Assembly (NCBI RefSeq): GCF_010206195.1 | Contig: NZ_VIQT01000006.1 | Coordinates: 1 to 64,000 of the forward strand | From: Anaerotruncus colihominis | GTDB taxonomy: Bacteria > Bacillota > Clostridia > Oscillospirales > Ruminococcaceae | Length of the DNA stretch: 64,000 nucleotides | Direction of reading: 5' to 3' | In this document: positions 51,107 to 63,500 of the stretch, one piece after another | How the letters are laid out: each line of letters begins with the position of its first letter | Numbering within the stretch: the first letter of the stretch is position 1 | The notes under the pieces: generated by a model | Databases searched by the model: none | Told to the model about the DNA's origin: nothing | The model's input: the letters and a program-made list of their open reading frames with translations, nothing else | Program-made: the position numbers and the translations under genes

Positions 51107-53377
51107 ATGAGCAGCAGCCATCCTTTGGGCCAGTGTTTTTTGCCTGTTGAGCAGCGCGTCCCCCAGTCGGCCCGGTTCTATTGTGTGATCGGGCGTGACG
51201 CCGGGGGCGCCGTACTCGCGGACCTGCAAGCCTTTTATCAACTGACCCGCAGCGAAGGGCTTTATATACCCGACGGGATTGACAATCCCGTTGAAAGCGA
51301 GATCACCCGCTTTTACAGCACCGTGGGGGAGCGGTTTGCTTTCACCAGAGAATTTATTTCACGTCACATTACCATGTGGCTTGGTCAGGTGCGTCCCGCG
51401 CAGCGCGACCTCCTGGCCGCGGCGCTGGCAGAGTCTTTGTCGCTGCTCAAAAAACAGGGCAGCAACGACAACATCATCAGAAACGCCTATATCAAGTTCA
51501 TGTGCTGGCTGCGGTCCCGCTTCGGCCCAGTGCTCATCAAGATCGGCAAACCCTCCCCGCCCAAAATTCTGTTTGAGGGAGATATTTCCAAATACGAAGC
51601 GCTGCTGCTGCACGCGTTGCATCTTGCCGGCTGCGATGTCGTTTATGTCGACTTCTGTTCAGACGCGTCCTATCAAAAGGCCGACCCCACCGGCACATAT
51701 TCCGAACTGGTACGCGGCGCGATTTTGTCCATGCCCCCGCTTCATTTTGCCGCCTGTGCAGGCGGGAACGCCCCGCCCTCTGCGCGTCAAAGGCCAGAGC
51801 CGCCCAAAAGCGAGCCGTGTCCGTGGGAGCATATGGCCGATCAGCCGTGTGTCAACACATGGGCCGGCGGCACGCCCCCGACGGAAGCTGTCATGCGTCC
51901 CGCCTCACGGCGTGGCGGCGGGCTGTACAGCCTCTTTGCAGTCTGGTTTGGCGCCGACGAGCGCGCCGAATACCGCAACCGGCTGTTTCATCTGAAAGCC
52001 GCGCTTGACGGCTCTGCCAAACAATGGCTGCTGCTTGATCAGAATTTGTCCGCGCCGTCTGTCGAGGAAACGGCGCCCTTTCGCGGTATCGATAAGCGCG
52101 GCGCGCGCGGCGATTTGATCCGCAGACTGGCTGAGCGACTCGCGCCCTCCTGCGGGCAGGTACGGCGTCTGTCTGTGCAGCGCGCTTTTGCGCAGGCTAT
52201 GGAGCGCGTTCCCATCCAGGACCTTGTTCGTCTTTTTAATTACGGCGTGCGGCTGGCCTGCTGGATCACACGTTATATGGACAGGCTCTGCGCCGGCAAA
52301 ACCCCGGATGAAACGCCCGCTGTCGTCCGTTATGGCAGCATCACGGAAACGGAGCTTCCCCTTTTCTGGGTGCTGGCGCAGGCTGGAATCGATGTGCTCT
52401 GCTTCTTTCCCGATCCGTCTGTCCGGGATGTATTTACCAGTGCATTTTTGCCCATCATCTGGACAGAGACTCTGTTCAAAAGCCGCCTTCCGGTTGAGCC
52501 GTTTCCGACGCGTGAGGAACGTGTGCGCGCCTCAACGGCGGCATACAACGCCTCCCGTGAGCTGGACCAGCTTCTTTACAACGATACCGGCATGTTCCGC
52601 GACCGGCAGTTTACCCGTTCGCGCGCTGTTACGCTGCGCGCCACCTACGACGAGGTGTGGCAGCTCTGGCACGAAAACGCACAGTTTCGCCCGTCGTTTG
52701 AGGCGAAGGACGGCGTTGTATATGTTCCAAACCTGTTTGTAAAGATCTGCGGTGTGGAAAGGGGCGATATCAACGCCTATTGGAGGCAGATCCGCGGCCT
52801 GGTCGGCGAGGATACCTACCTGTTGACGGATATCGCCGCTGACAAATCCTCCGGGATACCGGCAGACGACGTGCAAAAGCGTTGCCTGCATGGGGATAAG
52901 CTGGACCCGGTCGCGGTCAAAAAGGAATCTGCTTATGCGTACAGCCATTTGCCGGACGATTTACAGGATTATATTCTGGAAAAAATCCAGGACCTGATCG
53001 ACTTTCAGATGCTTGCCGGCGGTCAGAGCAATCTGCCCGCCAACATTGTATCCGTTCTTTCCGGGATCAATGTGGAACTGGTACGGCTGATCCAGAATTT
53101 TGATTTCACACGTGAGATTCCGAAGGTCGTCTCCGTTGATGTCGACGAAAAAATGTTTTCGCTGAGCAACTGTATTGTTTTGGCGTTTTTAAACCTCGTC
53201 GGCTTCGATATTGCAATCTTCACCCCAACCGGCTACAAAAATATTGAACATCATTTGCGTGCGGACTGCTTTGACACGCTGATTGCCGGCGAGTATGAAT
53301 TCAACCTCACGGTTCCAAAGCTGCAGAGGTCCGACACGCTTTTAGGCCGTTTGTTCGGCCCGGGCAAATCATCATAA
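51107..53377 (+). CDS. YceG-family protein of the Ter system
   Basis: A 756-aa cytoplasmic protein of the YceG_bac group, described as a component of the Ter 'biosynthetic module'. The region around residues 70-190 (FYSTVGERFAFTREFIS, KFMCWLRSRFGPVLIKIGK, KILFEGDISKYEALLLHAL) is followed by a Pro-rich segment (about 205-270) that looks like an insertion. A second block has the same theme (VPIQDLVRLFNYGVRLACW, RYGSITETELPLFWVLAQAG). It is about 200 residues longer than B. subtilis YceG as I recall it. No catalytic motif can be named. GGGAG precedes ATG 51107. Confidence 0.8.
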   Translation: MSSSHPLGQCFLPVEQRVPQSARFYCVIGRDAGGAVLADLQAFYQLTRSEGLYIPDGIDNPVESEITRFYSTVGERFAFTREFISRHITMWLGQVRPAQRDLLAAALAESLSLLKKQGSNDNIIRNAYIKFMCWLRSRFGPVLIKIGKPSPPKILFEGDISKYEALLLHALHLAGCDVVYVDFCSDASYQKADPTGTYSELVRGAILSMPPLHFAACAGGNAPPSARQRPEPPKSEPCPWEHMADQPCVNTWAGGTPPTEAVMRPASRRGGGLYSLFAVWFGADERAEYRNRLFHLKAALDGSAKQWLLLDQNLSAPSVEETAPFRGIDKRGARGDLIRRLAERLAPSCGQVRRLSVQRAFAQAMERVPIQDLVRLFNYGVRLACWITRYMDRLCAGKTPDETPAVVRYGSITETELPLFWVLAQAGIDVLCFFPDPSVRDVFTSAFLPIIWTETLFKSRLPVEPFPTREERVRASTAAYNASRELDQLLYNDTGMFRDRQFTRSRAVTLRATYDEVWQLWHENAQFRPSFEAKDGVVYVPNLFVKICGVERGDINAYWRQIRGLVGEDTYLLTDIAADKSSGIPADDVQKRCLHGDKLDPVAVKKESAYAYSHLPDDLQDYILEKIQDLIDFQMLAGGQSNLPANIVSVLSGINVELVRLIQNFDFTREIPKVVSVDVDEKMFSLSNCIVLAFLNLVGFDIAIFTPTGYKNIEHHLRADCFDTLIAGEYEFNLTVPKLQRSDTLLGRLFGPGKSS

Positions 53378-53417
53378 AACGGCGGTTCGCACCGCATCTA
53401 AAAAGGAGGAGTATCCC

Positions 53418-54533
53418 ATGGCCCTACAGTTCACCCCGCAGCAGAGCGCCCCGCAGGATGGCGGCGCGCCGCAGGTCTATGACGCCGCCGCAAAGCGCGA
53501 GGAGCTGGCCCTCACGCTCAAGGGTTCGCAGGAGATCGACCGGCTTGTCAGTCAGATCGCCGTGCATGACCCGCAAACAATTGTCACTTTTGGCGGTGAG
53601 GTCGCAGCGGAAATTGCAAAATGCTCCGACACAATTCTGAACAGCATCAACATGAACCAGATCAACGAATCGGGGGCGCTGCTTACAACTCTCGGTAAAA
53701 TCATGGATAAATTTGACATAGAGGAAATTGCCTCCGACGAGAAAAAGGGCGTGCTTGCAAAGATTTTCGGCGGGATGCAAAAGCAGCTTGATCAGATCCT
53801 TGCCAAGTATCACACCATGGGCGAAGAAGTCGACAAGATCTATATCGAGCTGAAAAAATACGAGGCGGAGATCGATGAATCGAACAAAAAGCTTCAGGCG
53901 ATCTTTACGGCCAATGTGGGCTTTTATCAGGACCTGATCAAATACATCCTGGCTGGCGAGCAGGGACTTGCGGAGATGGACCAGTACCTTTCCCAGATGC
54001 AGGCCGATATCGCCGCGCGTCCGGGCGACCATATGCTCCAGCTCGATTTTAGCGCCATGCAGCAGGCGCGCACGATCCTTGAACAGCGCATCCAGGACCT
54101 GCGCATCGCAGAAAACGTAGCTATGCAGTCGATCCCGATGCTCCAGTCGATGCAGTTCAGCAACCTCAACCTGATCCGCAAAATCAATTCGGCGTTTATC
54201 ATCACGCTTCCGGTCTTTAAGCAGGCTTTGACACAGGCTGTCCTGCTCAAACGTCAGAAGATTCAGGCCGAGGCGATGCAGGCGCTTGACGAGCGTACAA
54301 ATGAGATGCTCCTCAAAAATGCCCGCAACACAGCCGAGCAGGCCAAGCTGACCGCACAGCTTGCTTCCTCAAGCTCTATCAAGGTGGAAACGCTTGAACA
54401 GACCTGGCACACGATTGTTGAGGGAATTGAGCAAACACGCCGTATCCAGGATGAAGCCAGCGTGAAACGCCGCGAGGACGCGGTCAAGCTGGAAGCCCTC
54501 AAGCAGGATTTTCAAAATCGCCTGCACCAGTGA
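53418..54533 (+). CDS. telA: TelA/YceH-family toxic anion resistance protein
   Basis: A 371-aa, mostly helical coiled-coil protein of the TelA family. Marks are IAVHDPQTIVTFGGEVAAEIAKCSDTIL in part, NLNLIRKINSAFIITLPVFKQ and LEQTWHTIVEGIEQTRRI. TelA homologues associate with tellurite, peptide or envelope stress resistance; the molecular role is unclear. AAAGGAGG sits 8-10 nt before ATG 53418. It follows the YceG gene by 40 nt, the same order as B. subtilis yceG-yceH. Confidence 0.9.
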   Translation: MALQFTPQQSAPQDGGAPQVYDAAAKREELALTLKGSQEIDRLVSQIAVHDPQTIVTFGGEVAAEIAKCSDTILNSINMNQINESGALLTTLGKIMDKFDIEEIASDEKKGVLAKIFGGMQKQLDQILAKYHTMGEEVDKIYIELKKYEAEIDESNKKLQAIFTANVGFYQDLIKYILAGEQGLAEMDQYLSQMQADIAARPGDHMLQLDFSAMQQARTILEQRIQDLRIAENVAMQSIPMLQSMQFSNLNLIRKINSAFIITLPVFKQALTQAVLLKRQKIQAEAMQALDERTNEMLLKNARNTAEQAKLTAQLASSSSIKVETLEQTWHTIVEGIEQTRRIQDEASVKRREDAVKLEALKQDFQNRLHQ

Positions 54534-54579
54534 TTGAACCCCATGGCAAAATACCTATTATATAAAGGAGTGTATTTGA

Positions 54580-55158
54580 ATGCCGATCAATCTTTCCAAA
54601 GGACAAAAAGTAGATCTGACCAAAGGAAATCCTGGTCTTGACAGCATCCTTGCCGGTCTTGGGTGGGATACCAACCGTTACGACGGCGGTCACGACTTTG
54701 ACCTTGACGTTTCCGTTTTTATGACAAACGAACAGGGAAAGGTAGATACCGACACCAACTTTGTATTCTATAATAACCCCAGGGACGCGGCGGGCAGCGT
54801 CGTCTATTCCGGCGACAACCGTACCGGCGAGGGTGAGGGCGATGATGAAACGGCCAATATCACGCTCAGCAAGGTTCCGGCCAATGTTGCCAAAATTTCC
54901 TTCACCGTCACGATCCATGAGGCGCAGGCGCGCGGACAGAACTTCGGACAGGTGTCAAACGCGTACATCCGCATCGTCGATACAGCTAAAAATGAGGAGC
55001 TTCTCCGCTACGACCTCGGCGAGGACTATTCGATTGAGACGGCTATTGTCGTGGCCGAGCTGTACCGTCACGGCGGTGAATGGAAATTTGCGGCCATCGG
55101 TTCCGGCTTCCAGGGCGGGCTTGAGGCTCTGTGCCGCAACTTTGGTCTGAGCGTCTGA
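54580..55158 (+). CDS. terD: TerD family protein 1
   Basis: A single TerD domain, 192 aa. [19 protein letters not shown] is the usual start. The calcium-binding acidic motifs FDLDVSVF and [13 protein letters not shown] are intact, as is [16 protein letters not shown]. Purified homologues bind Ca2+; the cellular role is probably sensing or scaffolding at the membrane. AAAGGAG precedes ATG 54580. It is a closer paralogue of the gene at 55851 than of the one at 55219. Confidence 0.93.
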   Translation: MPINLSKGQKVDLTKGNPGLDSILAGLGWDTNRYDGGHDFDLDVSVFMTNEQGKVDTDTNFVFYNNPRDAAGSVVYSGDNRTGEGEGDDETANITLSKVPANVAKISFTVTIHEAQARGQNFGQVSNAYIRIVDTAKNEELLRYDLGEDYSIETAIVVAELYRHGGEWKFAAIGSGFQGGLEALCRNFGLSV

Positions 55159-55218
55159 TCCCACCCTGTCGCGGCCGTATTGCCGCATAACTCATAACGG
55201 AAAGCGAGGCCATCAAAT

Positions 55219-55827
55219 ATGGCGATATCACTGGCAAAGGGTCAAAAGATCAATCTGAGCAAGGCGGACGGCTCACAGCTTACCAATATCCTTGTCGGTC
55301 TTGGCTGGAAGGAAGTTCAGGCGAGCGGCGGCTTGTTTGGCCTGTTTAAGCAGAAGGTCGACGTCGATATCGACGCGTCTGTCCTGATGCTCGATGCGAG
55401 CGGCAAAATCCCAAGCCCCGAGGAGGTCATTTTCTTTAACCACAAGGATCATGCGGCCGGCTGCATCCACCACTGCGGCGACAACCTTGTCGGCGGCAAA
55501 ATGGGCGGTATGGACGATTCCGAACAGATCCAGGTCGATCTGACCAAAGTACCGCAGGGCATTGAACGGATTGTTTTTGTTGTCAACATCTACGACTGCG
55601 TCAAACGCAAGCAGCATTTCGGTATGGTCGAAAACGCGTATATCCGTATCGTCGACCAGGGTTCGCAGGAGACGATCGCCAGCTATAATCTGACTGAGGA
55701 CTACTCCGGAAAAACGTCGATGATCGTCGGCGAGATTTATCACAAGGACGGGGCATGGAAATTCAACGCCGTTGGCCAGCCCGGTTATGAGCCGGGCTTG
55801 AGCGAAATCGTTGCGAAATACAGATAA
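55219..55827 (+). CDS. TerD family protein 2 (divergent, with insertion)
   Basis: A 202-aa TerD-family protein. It differs from its neighbours by an insertion after residue 33 (ASGGLFGLFKQK). It also has altered acidic motifs: VDVDIDASVLML is retained, but the second site reads GDNLVGGKMGGMDDSEQ. The C-terminal half ([37 protein letters not shown]) is conserved. YceD- or TerE-type proteins in other Bacillota have this form. It may bind calcium differently. Its start codon has GGAAAGCGAGG upstream. Confidence 0.9.
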   Translation: MAISLAKGQKINLSKADGSQLTNILVGLGWKEVQASGGLFGLFKQKVDVDIDASVLMLDASGKIPSPEEVIFFNHKDHAAGCIHHCGDNLVGGKMGGMDDSEQIQVDLTKVPQGIERIVFVVNIYDCVKRKQHFGMVENAYIRIVDQGSQETIASYNLTEDYSGKTSMIVGEIYHKDGAWKFNAVGQPGYEPGLSEIVAKYR

Positions 55828-55850
55828 GCGGGCATGAGAGGAGTTTTAAC

Positions 55851-56423
55851 ATGGCAATCAATCTTTCCAAAGGACAAAAGATCAGCCTGAGCAAGGAAGC
55901 GCCCAACCTGAAGGTTGCCTTGGTGGGGCTTGGATGGGATATCAAGCAGTATGACAGCGGCGCGGATTACGATCTGGACGCTTCCATCTTCCTGCTCGAT
56001 GCAAATGGCAAATGCGCGCATGAATCCGATTTTATTTTCTATAACAACCTGTCGGCCAATGGGGTGACGCATTCCGGCGACAACCGCACCGGCGAAGGGG
56101 ACGGCGACGACGAGGCCATCACCATCGAATTCGATAAGGTCCCCGACTACATCCAGAAAATCGCCGTCACGGTCACGATCTATGATGCGCCTGCGCGCGG
56201 ACAGAATTTCGGCCAGGTACAAAACGCGTTCGTCCGTCTGGTGGACAAGCAGACCGGTTCCGAGCTGCTCCGCTTCGATTTGGGCGAGGACTATTCGACC
56301 GAAACGGCGATCGTATTTGCGGAAATCTACCGTCACAACGGCGAGTGGAAATTCTCCGCAGTTGGTTCCGGCTTCAACGGCGGACTCGAGGCGCTTTGCA
56401 GGCAGTACGGCTTGAACGTCTGA
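55851..56423 (+). CDS. terD: TerD family protein 3
   Basis: A 190-aa single TerD domain with both acidic motifs (YDLDASIF and [13 protein letters not shown]), plus GQNFGQVQNAFVRLVD and the C-terminal [17 protein letters not shown]. Very like protein 1, probably a tandem duplication with protein 2 between them. GAGAGGAG precedes ATG 55851. The three genes lie within 1.9 kb with gaps of 24-60 nt. Confidence 0.93.
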   Translation: MAINLSKGQKISLSKEAPNLKVALVGLGWDIKQYDSGADYDLDASIFLLDANGKCAHESDFIFYNNLSANGVTHSGDNRTGEGDGDDEAITIEFDKVPDYIQKIAVTVTIYDAPARGQNFGQVQNAFVRLVDKQTGSELLRFDLGEDYSTETAIVFAEIYRHNGEWKFSAVGSGFNGGLEALCRQYGLNV

Positions 56424-56476
56424 TGAATGAACGCCCCAGCAGCTGACAAACTACACAAAAAGGCTGATACAAACTT

Positions 56477-57610
56477 ATGCTGTATTTCGACTATCTGTCC
56501 GACTGTGATTTGAACAGTCTGTTCTTTAAACCGTCGGAAGCGTTTTTTAAAACTACAGAACGTGAAACGCTGCGGTTGGCTGTGGGCGGACTTTTATACA
56601 CCCCTGCCTCCAACCGTCAGATCGCCCGTTCCATCATCAATGGGAACATACCAGAGCTTACTTCAATGGCTGTCTGCCTGGAGGACTCTGTCGGGGATGA
56701 CGACCGTGTGATGTGTGTGGAAAATACGCAAAGGCAGTTTGAGCAGTTGGCCGCCGCGCTCGACAATGGGAGCCTGCCTGAAAACAGGCTCCCATTGTTG
56801 TTTATCCGCGTGAAAGACTGCGCCATGCTCGAGGATCTGGCTGATTTCTTTGCTTCACACAGCCGGTTAATCACCGGTGTCATCCTGCCTAAAGCATCGC
56901 CGGACGCCCTACGCCGTGCGCTGGCGTTGGCTGCGGATATCGGGCGGCGCGCCTCCGATCCCTTTTATGTCATGCCGATCCTGGAGTCGCGCGATCTGAT
57001 GGAACGCGACGACCGCATCGCGTTTCTGCGCGAACTGCGCAAAACTGCGGACGGCAGTAATCAAATTCTGAATATCCGCATCGGCGCCACAGACCTCTGC
57101 GGACTCTACGGTATCCGCCGCAGTGTGGACACGCCAATTTACAGCATCGCTGTGACAGCCGGCGTCATCGCGGATGTCGTGCGTATTTTTGCTATCGACG
57201 ACCGGTATACCGTCAGCGGACCGGTATGGGAATATTTCAGCACCTTCGCGCGCGCCTGTGCGCTGCGCCGCAGCGATGAGATCGACGGCCTTCTGCGCGA
57301 GGTGCGGCTCGATCTGCAAAACGGCATTCTCGGCAAGACCTGCGTCCATCCGACACAGCTTCCGCTTGTGCAGGCAAGTTATGCCGTGCCCTATGAGCAA
57401 TATCAGGACGCCTTGGGCATTCTCGGCGGTGACCAGGGCGCTGCCGGCGTGTTGGCAAGTGTCCGGCAGAATAAGATGAATGAACTCAAGCCCCATATGC
57501 TCTGGGCGCGCAAACTGCTACAGCGCGCGCATATCTATGGGGTTTATCAGGAGAACACCGATGCCGCCGGCTTCCTGCGTGCGGTATATGGCGGAGAATT
57601 TAAAGCATGA
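56477..57610 (+). CDS. HpcH/HpaI-CitE-like lyase of the Ter biosynthetic module
   Basis: A 377-aa TIM-barrel protein. Conserved CitE-type elements are GGLLYTPASNRQIAR, MAVCLEDSVGDDDR (Mg site), FIRVKDC, VILPKASP, MPILESRDLM, RIGATDLCGLYG and GKTCVHPTQLPLV. The family cleaves or forms C-C bonds of 2-oxoacids or acyl-CoA; its Ter-system substrate is unknown. The ribosome binding site is weak. A perfect 14-bp inverted repeat lies inside the coding sequence (56763-56798). Its stop overlaps the next start (ATGA). Confidence 0.87.
   Translation: MLYFDYLSDCDLNSLFFKPSEAFFKTTERETLRLAVGGLLYTPASNRQIARSIINGNIPELTSMAVCLEDSVGDDDRVMCVENTQRQFEQLAAALDNGSLPENRLPLLFIRVKDCAMLEDLADFFASHSRLITGVILPKASPDALRRALALAADIGRRASDPFYVMPILESRDLMERDDRIAFLRELRKTADGSNQILNIRIGATDLCGLYGIRRSVDTPIYSIAVTAGVIADVVRIFAIDDRYTVSGPVWEYFSTFARACALRRSDEIDGLLREVRLDLQNGILGKTCVHPTQLPLVQASYAVPYEQYQDALGILGGDQGAAGVLASVRQNKMNELKPHMLWARKLLQRAHIYGVYQENTDAAGFLRAVYGGEFKA
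56763..56798 (+). repeat. Perfect 14-bp inverted repeat inside a coding region
   Basis: ACAATGGGAGCCTG (56763-56776) and CAGGCTCCCATTGT (56785-56798) with an 8-nt loop, followed by TGTTTATC. It encodes residues around LDNGSLPENRLPLLF of the lyase. It resembles an intrinsic terminator placed within a gene. Confidence 0.8.
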
Positions 57611-58857
57611 TTACTTCTTTTACACTTGAAAATAACCTCCAGCTTACGCTGGAATTGGATACACCGCGCTTTGGCCTTTCCCCTGGCGCGCTGTTCGGGC
57701 TGGCCGCGCGGCAAAACCCGCAGCGGGCGTTCCTATTTGTCAGCAAGGTGCTCGGAAAGCATCTGCCGATCCGTCCCGGTGCGCTTTTGGCCGCCGGAAA
57801 GCTGCTCGCGCTGGCGCTCTCAGGAAAGTCTGGCGGTGAATATTGGGCCTCCATCGTAAACGGCACGGCTGACCCGCCGTTCCAATCGTTATGGGAACGT
57901 CTTGAAGCGTCCAGAAGCCCTCTGCCCGCGCAGGAACGCACGCTGTTCATCGGCTTTGCCGAGACGGCGACCGGCCTTGGGCAGGCGGTGGCTGATTGCT
58001 TCTCGGGCGAGTCGGCTTATATCAGCACAACGCGCTTTGAACAGGAAAGCGGTGTGCCGCTCTCCTTCGATGAGGCGCATTCCCACGCCAGAACGCATCT
58101 GCTTTATCTCGACCCGGACGACGCCTTTTTGCGTGGATGCCGGCGGGCCGTGTTGATCGACGATGAATTCACGACCGGCAATACGGCGTTTCGCCTTGTC
58201 GAACGGCTGCACGCCGCTTACGGTATTCGGCGCTTTGCGCTGCTGGCGCTGCTCGACAACAGTTCAGACGGGCAGCGCCGGGCTGTCGAGCAGCGGCTCG
58301 GCGTCGAAATTGAGGCGATTTCCCTGCTCAAAAGCCGCATTGTTTCACTCGAAAACGGCGCTACACCAGCTCCCGCTCTCGCCGATCTGACTGGCGCCGC
58401 AGGCAGCGCGCCCACGCTGCTGGAGCCGGGCATTTCCCTGCCCGGAACCGGCCGGCGGCTGATGACACAGGAGCGCCTTGCCGCGCTGCGGCGGGCCTGC
58501 CGTGCGGTCGCGGATGCAATTGACACAGCGGAGGCAGCGCGCACGCTGTACCTCGGCTCCGGCGAGCTGATCTATGCGCCCGCGCTGATTGCAGGTTTCT
58601 GCGGCGGGAGAGCGTTCCACTCCACCACGCAAAGCCCGGTATTTCCGCTGCCAGGGTCGGCCATCGTCTCCGGCGTACGATTCGACCCTGCCGATTGCTA
58701 CAGCGCCGCCGGCTATTTTTACAATGTCCCGGACGGCGCATATGAATGCGCGTATCTGTTCGCCGAACGCGGCGCGTTTGTCGAGCGCGGCGCGCGGCAA
58801 TTGACACAATATCTGTCCATGCGCGGTATCAAATCGGTTTCGGTGGTGATGCTATGA
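57607..58857 (+). CDS. Phosphoribosyltransferase (PRTase_2/TRSP type) of the Ter module
   Basis: A 416-aa protein. The PRPP-binding loop AVLIDDEFTTGNTAFRLVE lies near residue 185 in an orotate-PRTase-like domain. The C-terminal part (about residues 290-416) with LGSGELIYAPALIAGF and GRAFHSTTQSPVFPL matches the TRSP domain that accompanies such enzymes. It probably makes a nucleoside-like compound from PRPP, as proposed for Ter systems. It overlaps both neighbours by 4 nt (ATGA), so three proteins are produced together. Confidence 0.85.
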   Translation: MITSFTLENNLQLTLELDTPRFGLSPGALFGLAARQNPQRAFLFVSKVLGKHLPIRPGALLAAGKLLALALSGKSGGEYWASIVNGTADPPFQSLWERLEASRSPLPAQERTLFIGFAETATGLGQAVADCFSGESAYISTTRFEQESGVPLSFDEAHSHARTHLLYLDPDDAFLRGCRRAVLIDDEFTTGNTAFRLVERLHAAYGIRRFALLALLDNSSDGQRRAVEQRLGVEIEAISLLKSRIVSLENGATPAPALADLTGAAGSAPTLLEPGISLPGTGRRLMTQERLAALRRACRAVADAIDTAEAARTLYLGSGELIYAPALIAGFCGGRAFHSTTQSPVFPLPGSAIVSGVRFDPADCYSAAGYFYNVPDGAYECAYLFAERGAFVERGARQLTQYLSMRGIKSVSVVML

Positions 58858-59960
58858 ACAGGGGGCTGCCCCCTCCGATCGGCAGCTTTTCACAGGACGA
58901 TGTGATCCTGCTTTTAAAGGACGTCACCGGGCTTGTCGAGGAGCGCGACACGGCGCTGCGCGAGCGGGATATCCAGGCAGGCCGCCACTATTCGGAGGAT
59001 CTGCCTATCGAACAGGTGCCGAGCGAGGCTTACATGCGTGTTTTTGACCATTTGATGGAGACAAAGGCACGGCAGACCGCGCTATACACGGGGATTGTGA
59101 CGCGGCTGATTGCCGCGCGCTTTAAACGTCCCGTGCTCGTTTCCCTGGTGCGGGCCGGCGTCCCCTGCGGCGTGCTGATGCGGCGCTATGCCGCGCGTAT
59201 GCTTGGGCGCGACTTTTTGCACTACAGCGTCAGCATCATCCGCGGTAAGGGTTTTGACGAAAACGCCATCCGTCTGATTCTAAGGCGGCATCCCGGGCAG
59301 GAAATCGTGTTTGTGGACGGCTGGACCGGAAAGGGCATGATCACCACGCAGCTTGAGGAGTCCTGCCGCGCTTTCAACGAGCGAAACGGCACGGCGCTGC
59401 GTCCGACGCTGGCTGTCCTGGCCGACCCGGCGCACTGCTGCTCACTGTACGCCACACGGGAGGACTTCATCAATCCGTCCTGCTGTCTCAACAGCACAAT
59501 CTGCGGCCTGATCAGCCGTTCCGTGCACAACCGTTCGATCATCGGGCCGGAGGACTTTCACGGCGCGCGCGTTTATCATGAATTCGCCGCGATCGATCAG
59601 ACGGCCCGTTATCTTGACACGGTGTCGTCGTGGTTCTCCCGCCTCGACAACGAAATCTCAGCGGCCGCCGGCGCTTTGGATGCGCCGCCGCCCGACTGGC
59701 GCGGAATGCAAGCCGTCCGGAAAATCGGGGCTGTATTCGGTATCGCGGATATCAATCGCATCAAGCCGAGCATCGGCGAAACGACGCGCGTGCTGCTGCG
59801 CCGCGTTCCAGACCGCATTCTGCTGCGCGAGCCTGCGCATCCCGACACCGAGCATATCCGGCTGTTGGCGCAGGAAAAGGGCGTCCCCGTCTGTGTTTAT
59901 CCTGATATGCCCTACCTGTGCTGCGGGCTGATCGCGGACCGGAGGGAGGGACGCCTATGA
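58854..59960 (+). CDS. StiP/PRTase_1 protein with PELOTA RNA-binding domain
   Basis: A 368-aa protein. The N-terminal region (RHYSEDLPIEQVPSEAYM, PVLVSLVRAGVPCGVLM, IRGKGFDEN, VFVDGWTGKGMITTQLEE) matches the StiP family, described both as phosphoribosyltransferase-like and as cysteine protease. A Cys pair DPAHCCSLYATREDFINPS follows. The last 80 residues (HIRLLAQEKGVPVCVYPD, YLCCGLI) fit an L7Ae/PELOTA-type domain. ATG 58854 overlaps the previous stop; the frame is open upstream by chance. An RNA-linked step in the pathway is inferred. Confidence 0.82.
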   Translation: MNRGLPPPIGSFSQDDVILLLKDVTGLVEERDTALRERDIQAGRHYSEDLPIEQVPSEAYMRVFDHLMETKARQTALYTGIVTRLIAARFKRPVLVSLVRAGVPCGVLMRRYAARMLGRDFLHYSVSIIRGKGFDENAIRLILRRHPGQEIVFVDGWTGKGMITTQLEESCRAFNERNGTALRPTLAVLADPAHCCSLYATREDFINPSCCLNSTICGLISRSVHNRSIIGPEDFHGARVYHEFAAIDQTARYLDTVSSWFSRLDNEISAAAGALDAPPPDWRGMQAVRKIGAVFGIADINRIKPSIGETTRVLLRRVPDRILLREPAHPDTEHIRLLAQEKGVPVCVYPDMPYLCCGLIADRREGRL

Positions 59961-60751
59961 TCTTCTCCACGGATCTCGACCATACGCTGATTTTTACAGA
60001 GCGCCATTTGCGGGGCGGCGCGCCTGTTACTGCTGTGGAACATCGGCTCGGGGAGGCGTTTTCCTATATGACACCGAGGGCGCTGGCGTCTCTGCGGCGG
60101 ATACAGAAAAACGCAGTCTGCCTCATCAACACGCTGCGCGGATACGAACAGGCCATGCGCGTCTCATTTGTCCGCGATGCAAGCTGCCGGTATCTGGCGC
60201 TGCAAAATGGGCTGTACCTTTATCATGACGGAGTACCAGACACGGATTGGGCCGCGCACGTCGCGCGGACTGTGCGGGCGCTGCCGCTTGATCTCGGCGG
60301 AGCGGCAGGACAGGTTCTGGACGGTCTTGCCGGGATCGAGTGTTTGTCGAAACGCTATGAATATCTTGCCGTTTTTTTCGTCGACGAGAGGCGCTTTGAC
60401 GACGCAGCATGCGGCCAACTGGCACAGTCGCTCTCCGAAAGCGGCTGGGAGCTGTTCCGGGAGCGAAAAAAGCTGTATCTTTCCCCGCTTGCAATCGACA
60501 AAGGGGCTGTCCTGAGATATGTCCGTATGCTGGAGGACGGAGATGAAGCCGTCGGCTTCGGCGATTCCTGGTTCGATCTGCCGATGCTCAAGGCATGCCG
60601 CCACGCTTACGCGCCTGGAGAAAGCGCCCTCGCTTCCCTGCCATGCGCCTTCCCGATTTTCTTTTCTGAGCGTCCCGCGCAGGCCGGCTCCGAGGAAATC
60701 CTCGATCGAATTCTCAAAACCTGTATGATCCCCCATCGGGGCGACAAATAA
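59957..60751 (+). CDS. HAD family hydrolase of the Ter module
   Basis: A 264-aa HAD protein. Motif I is FSTDLDHTLIFTER, followed by a Cof/SPP-like cap; the C-terminal acidic motif is GDEAVGFGDSWFDLPMLKAC with Lys in AIDKGAVLRYV. Likely removes phosphate from the pathway intermediate made by the neighbouring PRTase; the substrate is inferred only. The start at 59957 overlaps the previous stop (ATGA) and has GGAGGGAGG upstream. Confidence 0.88.
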   Translation: MIFSTDLDHTLIFTERHLRGGAPVTAVEHRLGEAFSYMTPRALASLRRIQKNAVCLINTLRGYEQAMRVSFVRDASCRYLALQNGLYLYHDGVPDTDWAAHVARTVRALPLDLGGAAGQVLDGLAGIECLSKRYEYLAVFFVDERRFDDAACGQLAQSLSESGWELFRERKKLYLSPLAIDKGAVLRYVRMLEDGDEAVGFGDSWFDLPMLKACRHAYAPGESALASLPCAFPIFFSERPAQAGSEEILDRILKTCMIPHRGDK

Positions 60752-60769
60752 ATGATTGGAGTATCATGT

Positions 60770-63481
<2,712 letters not shown>

Positions 63482-63500
63482 CGCTTTGCCACAACCAATT

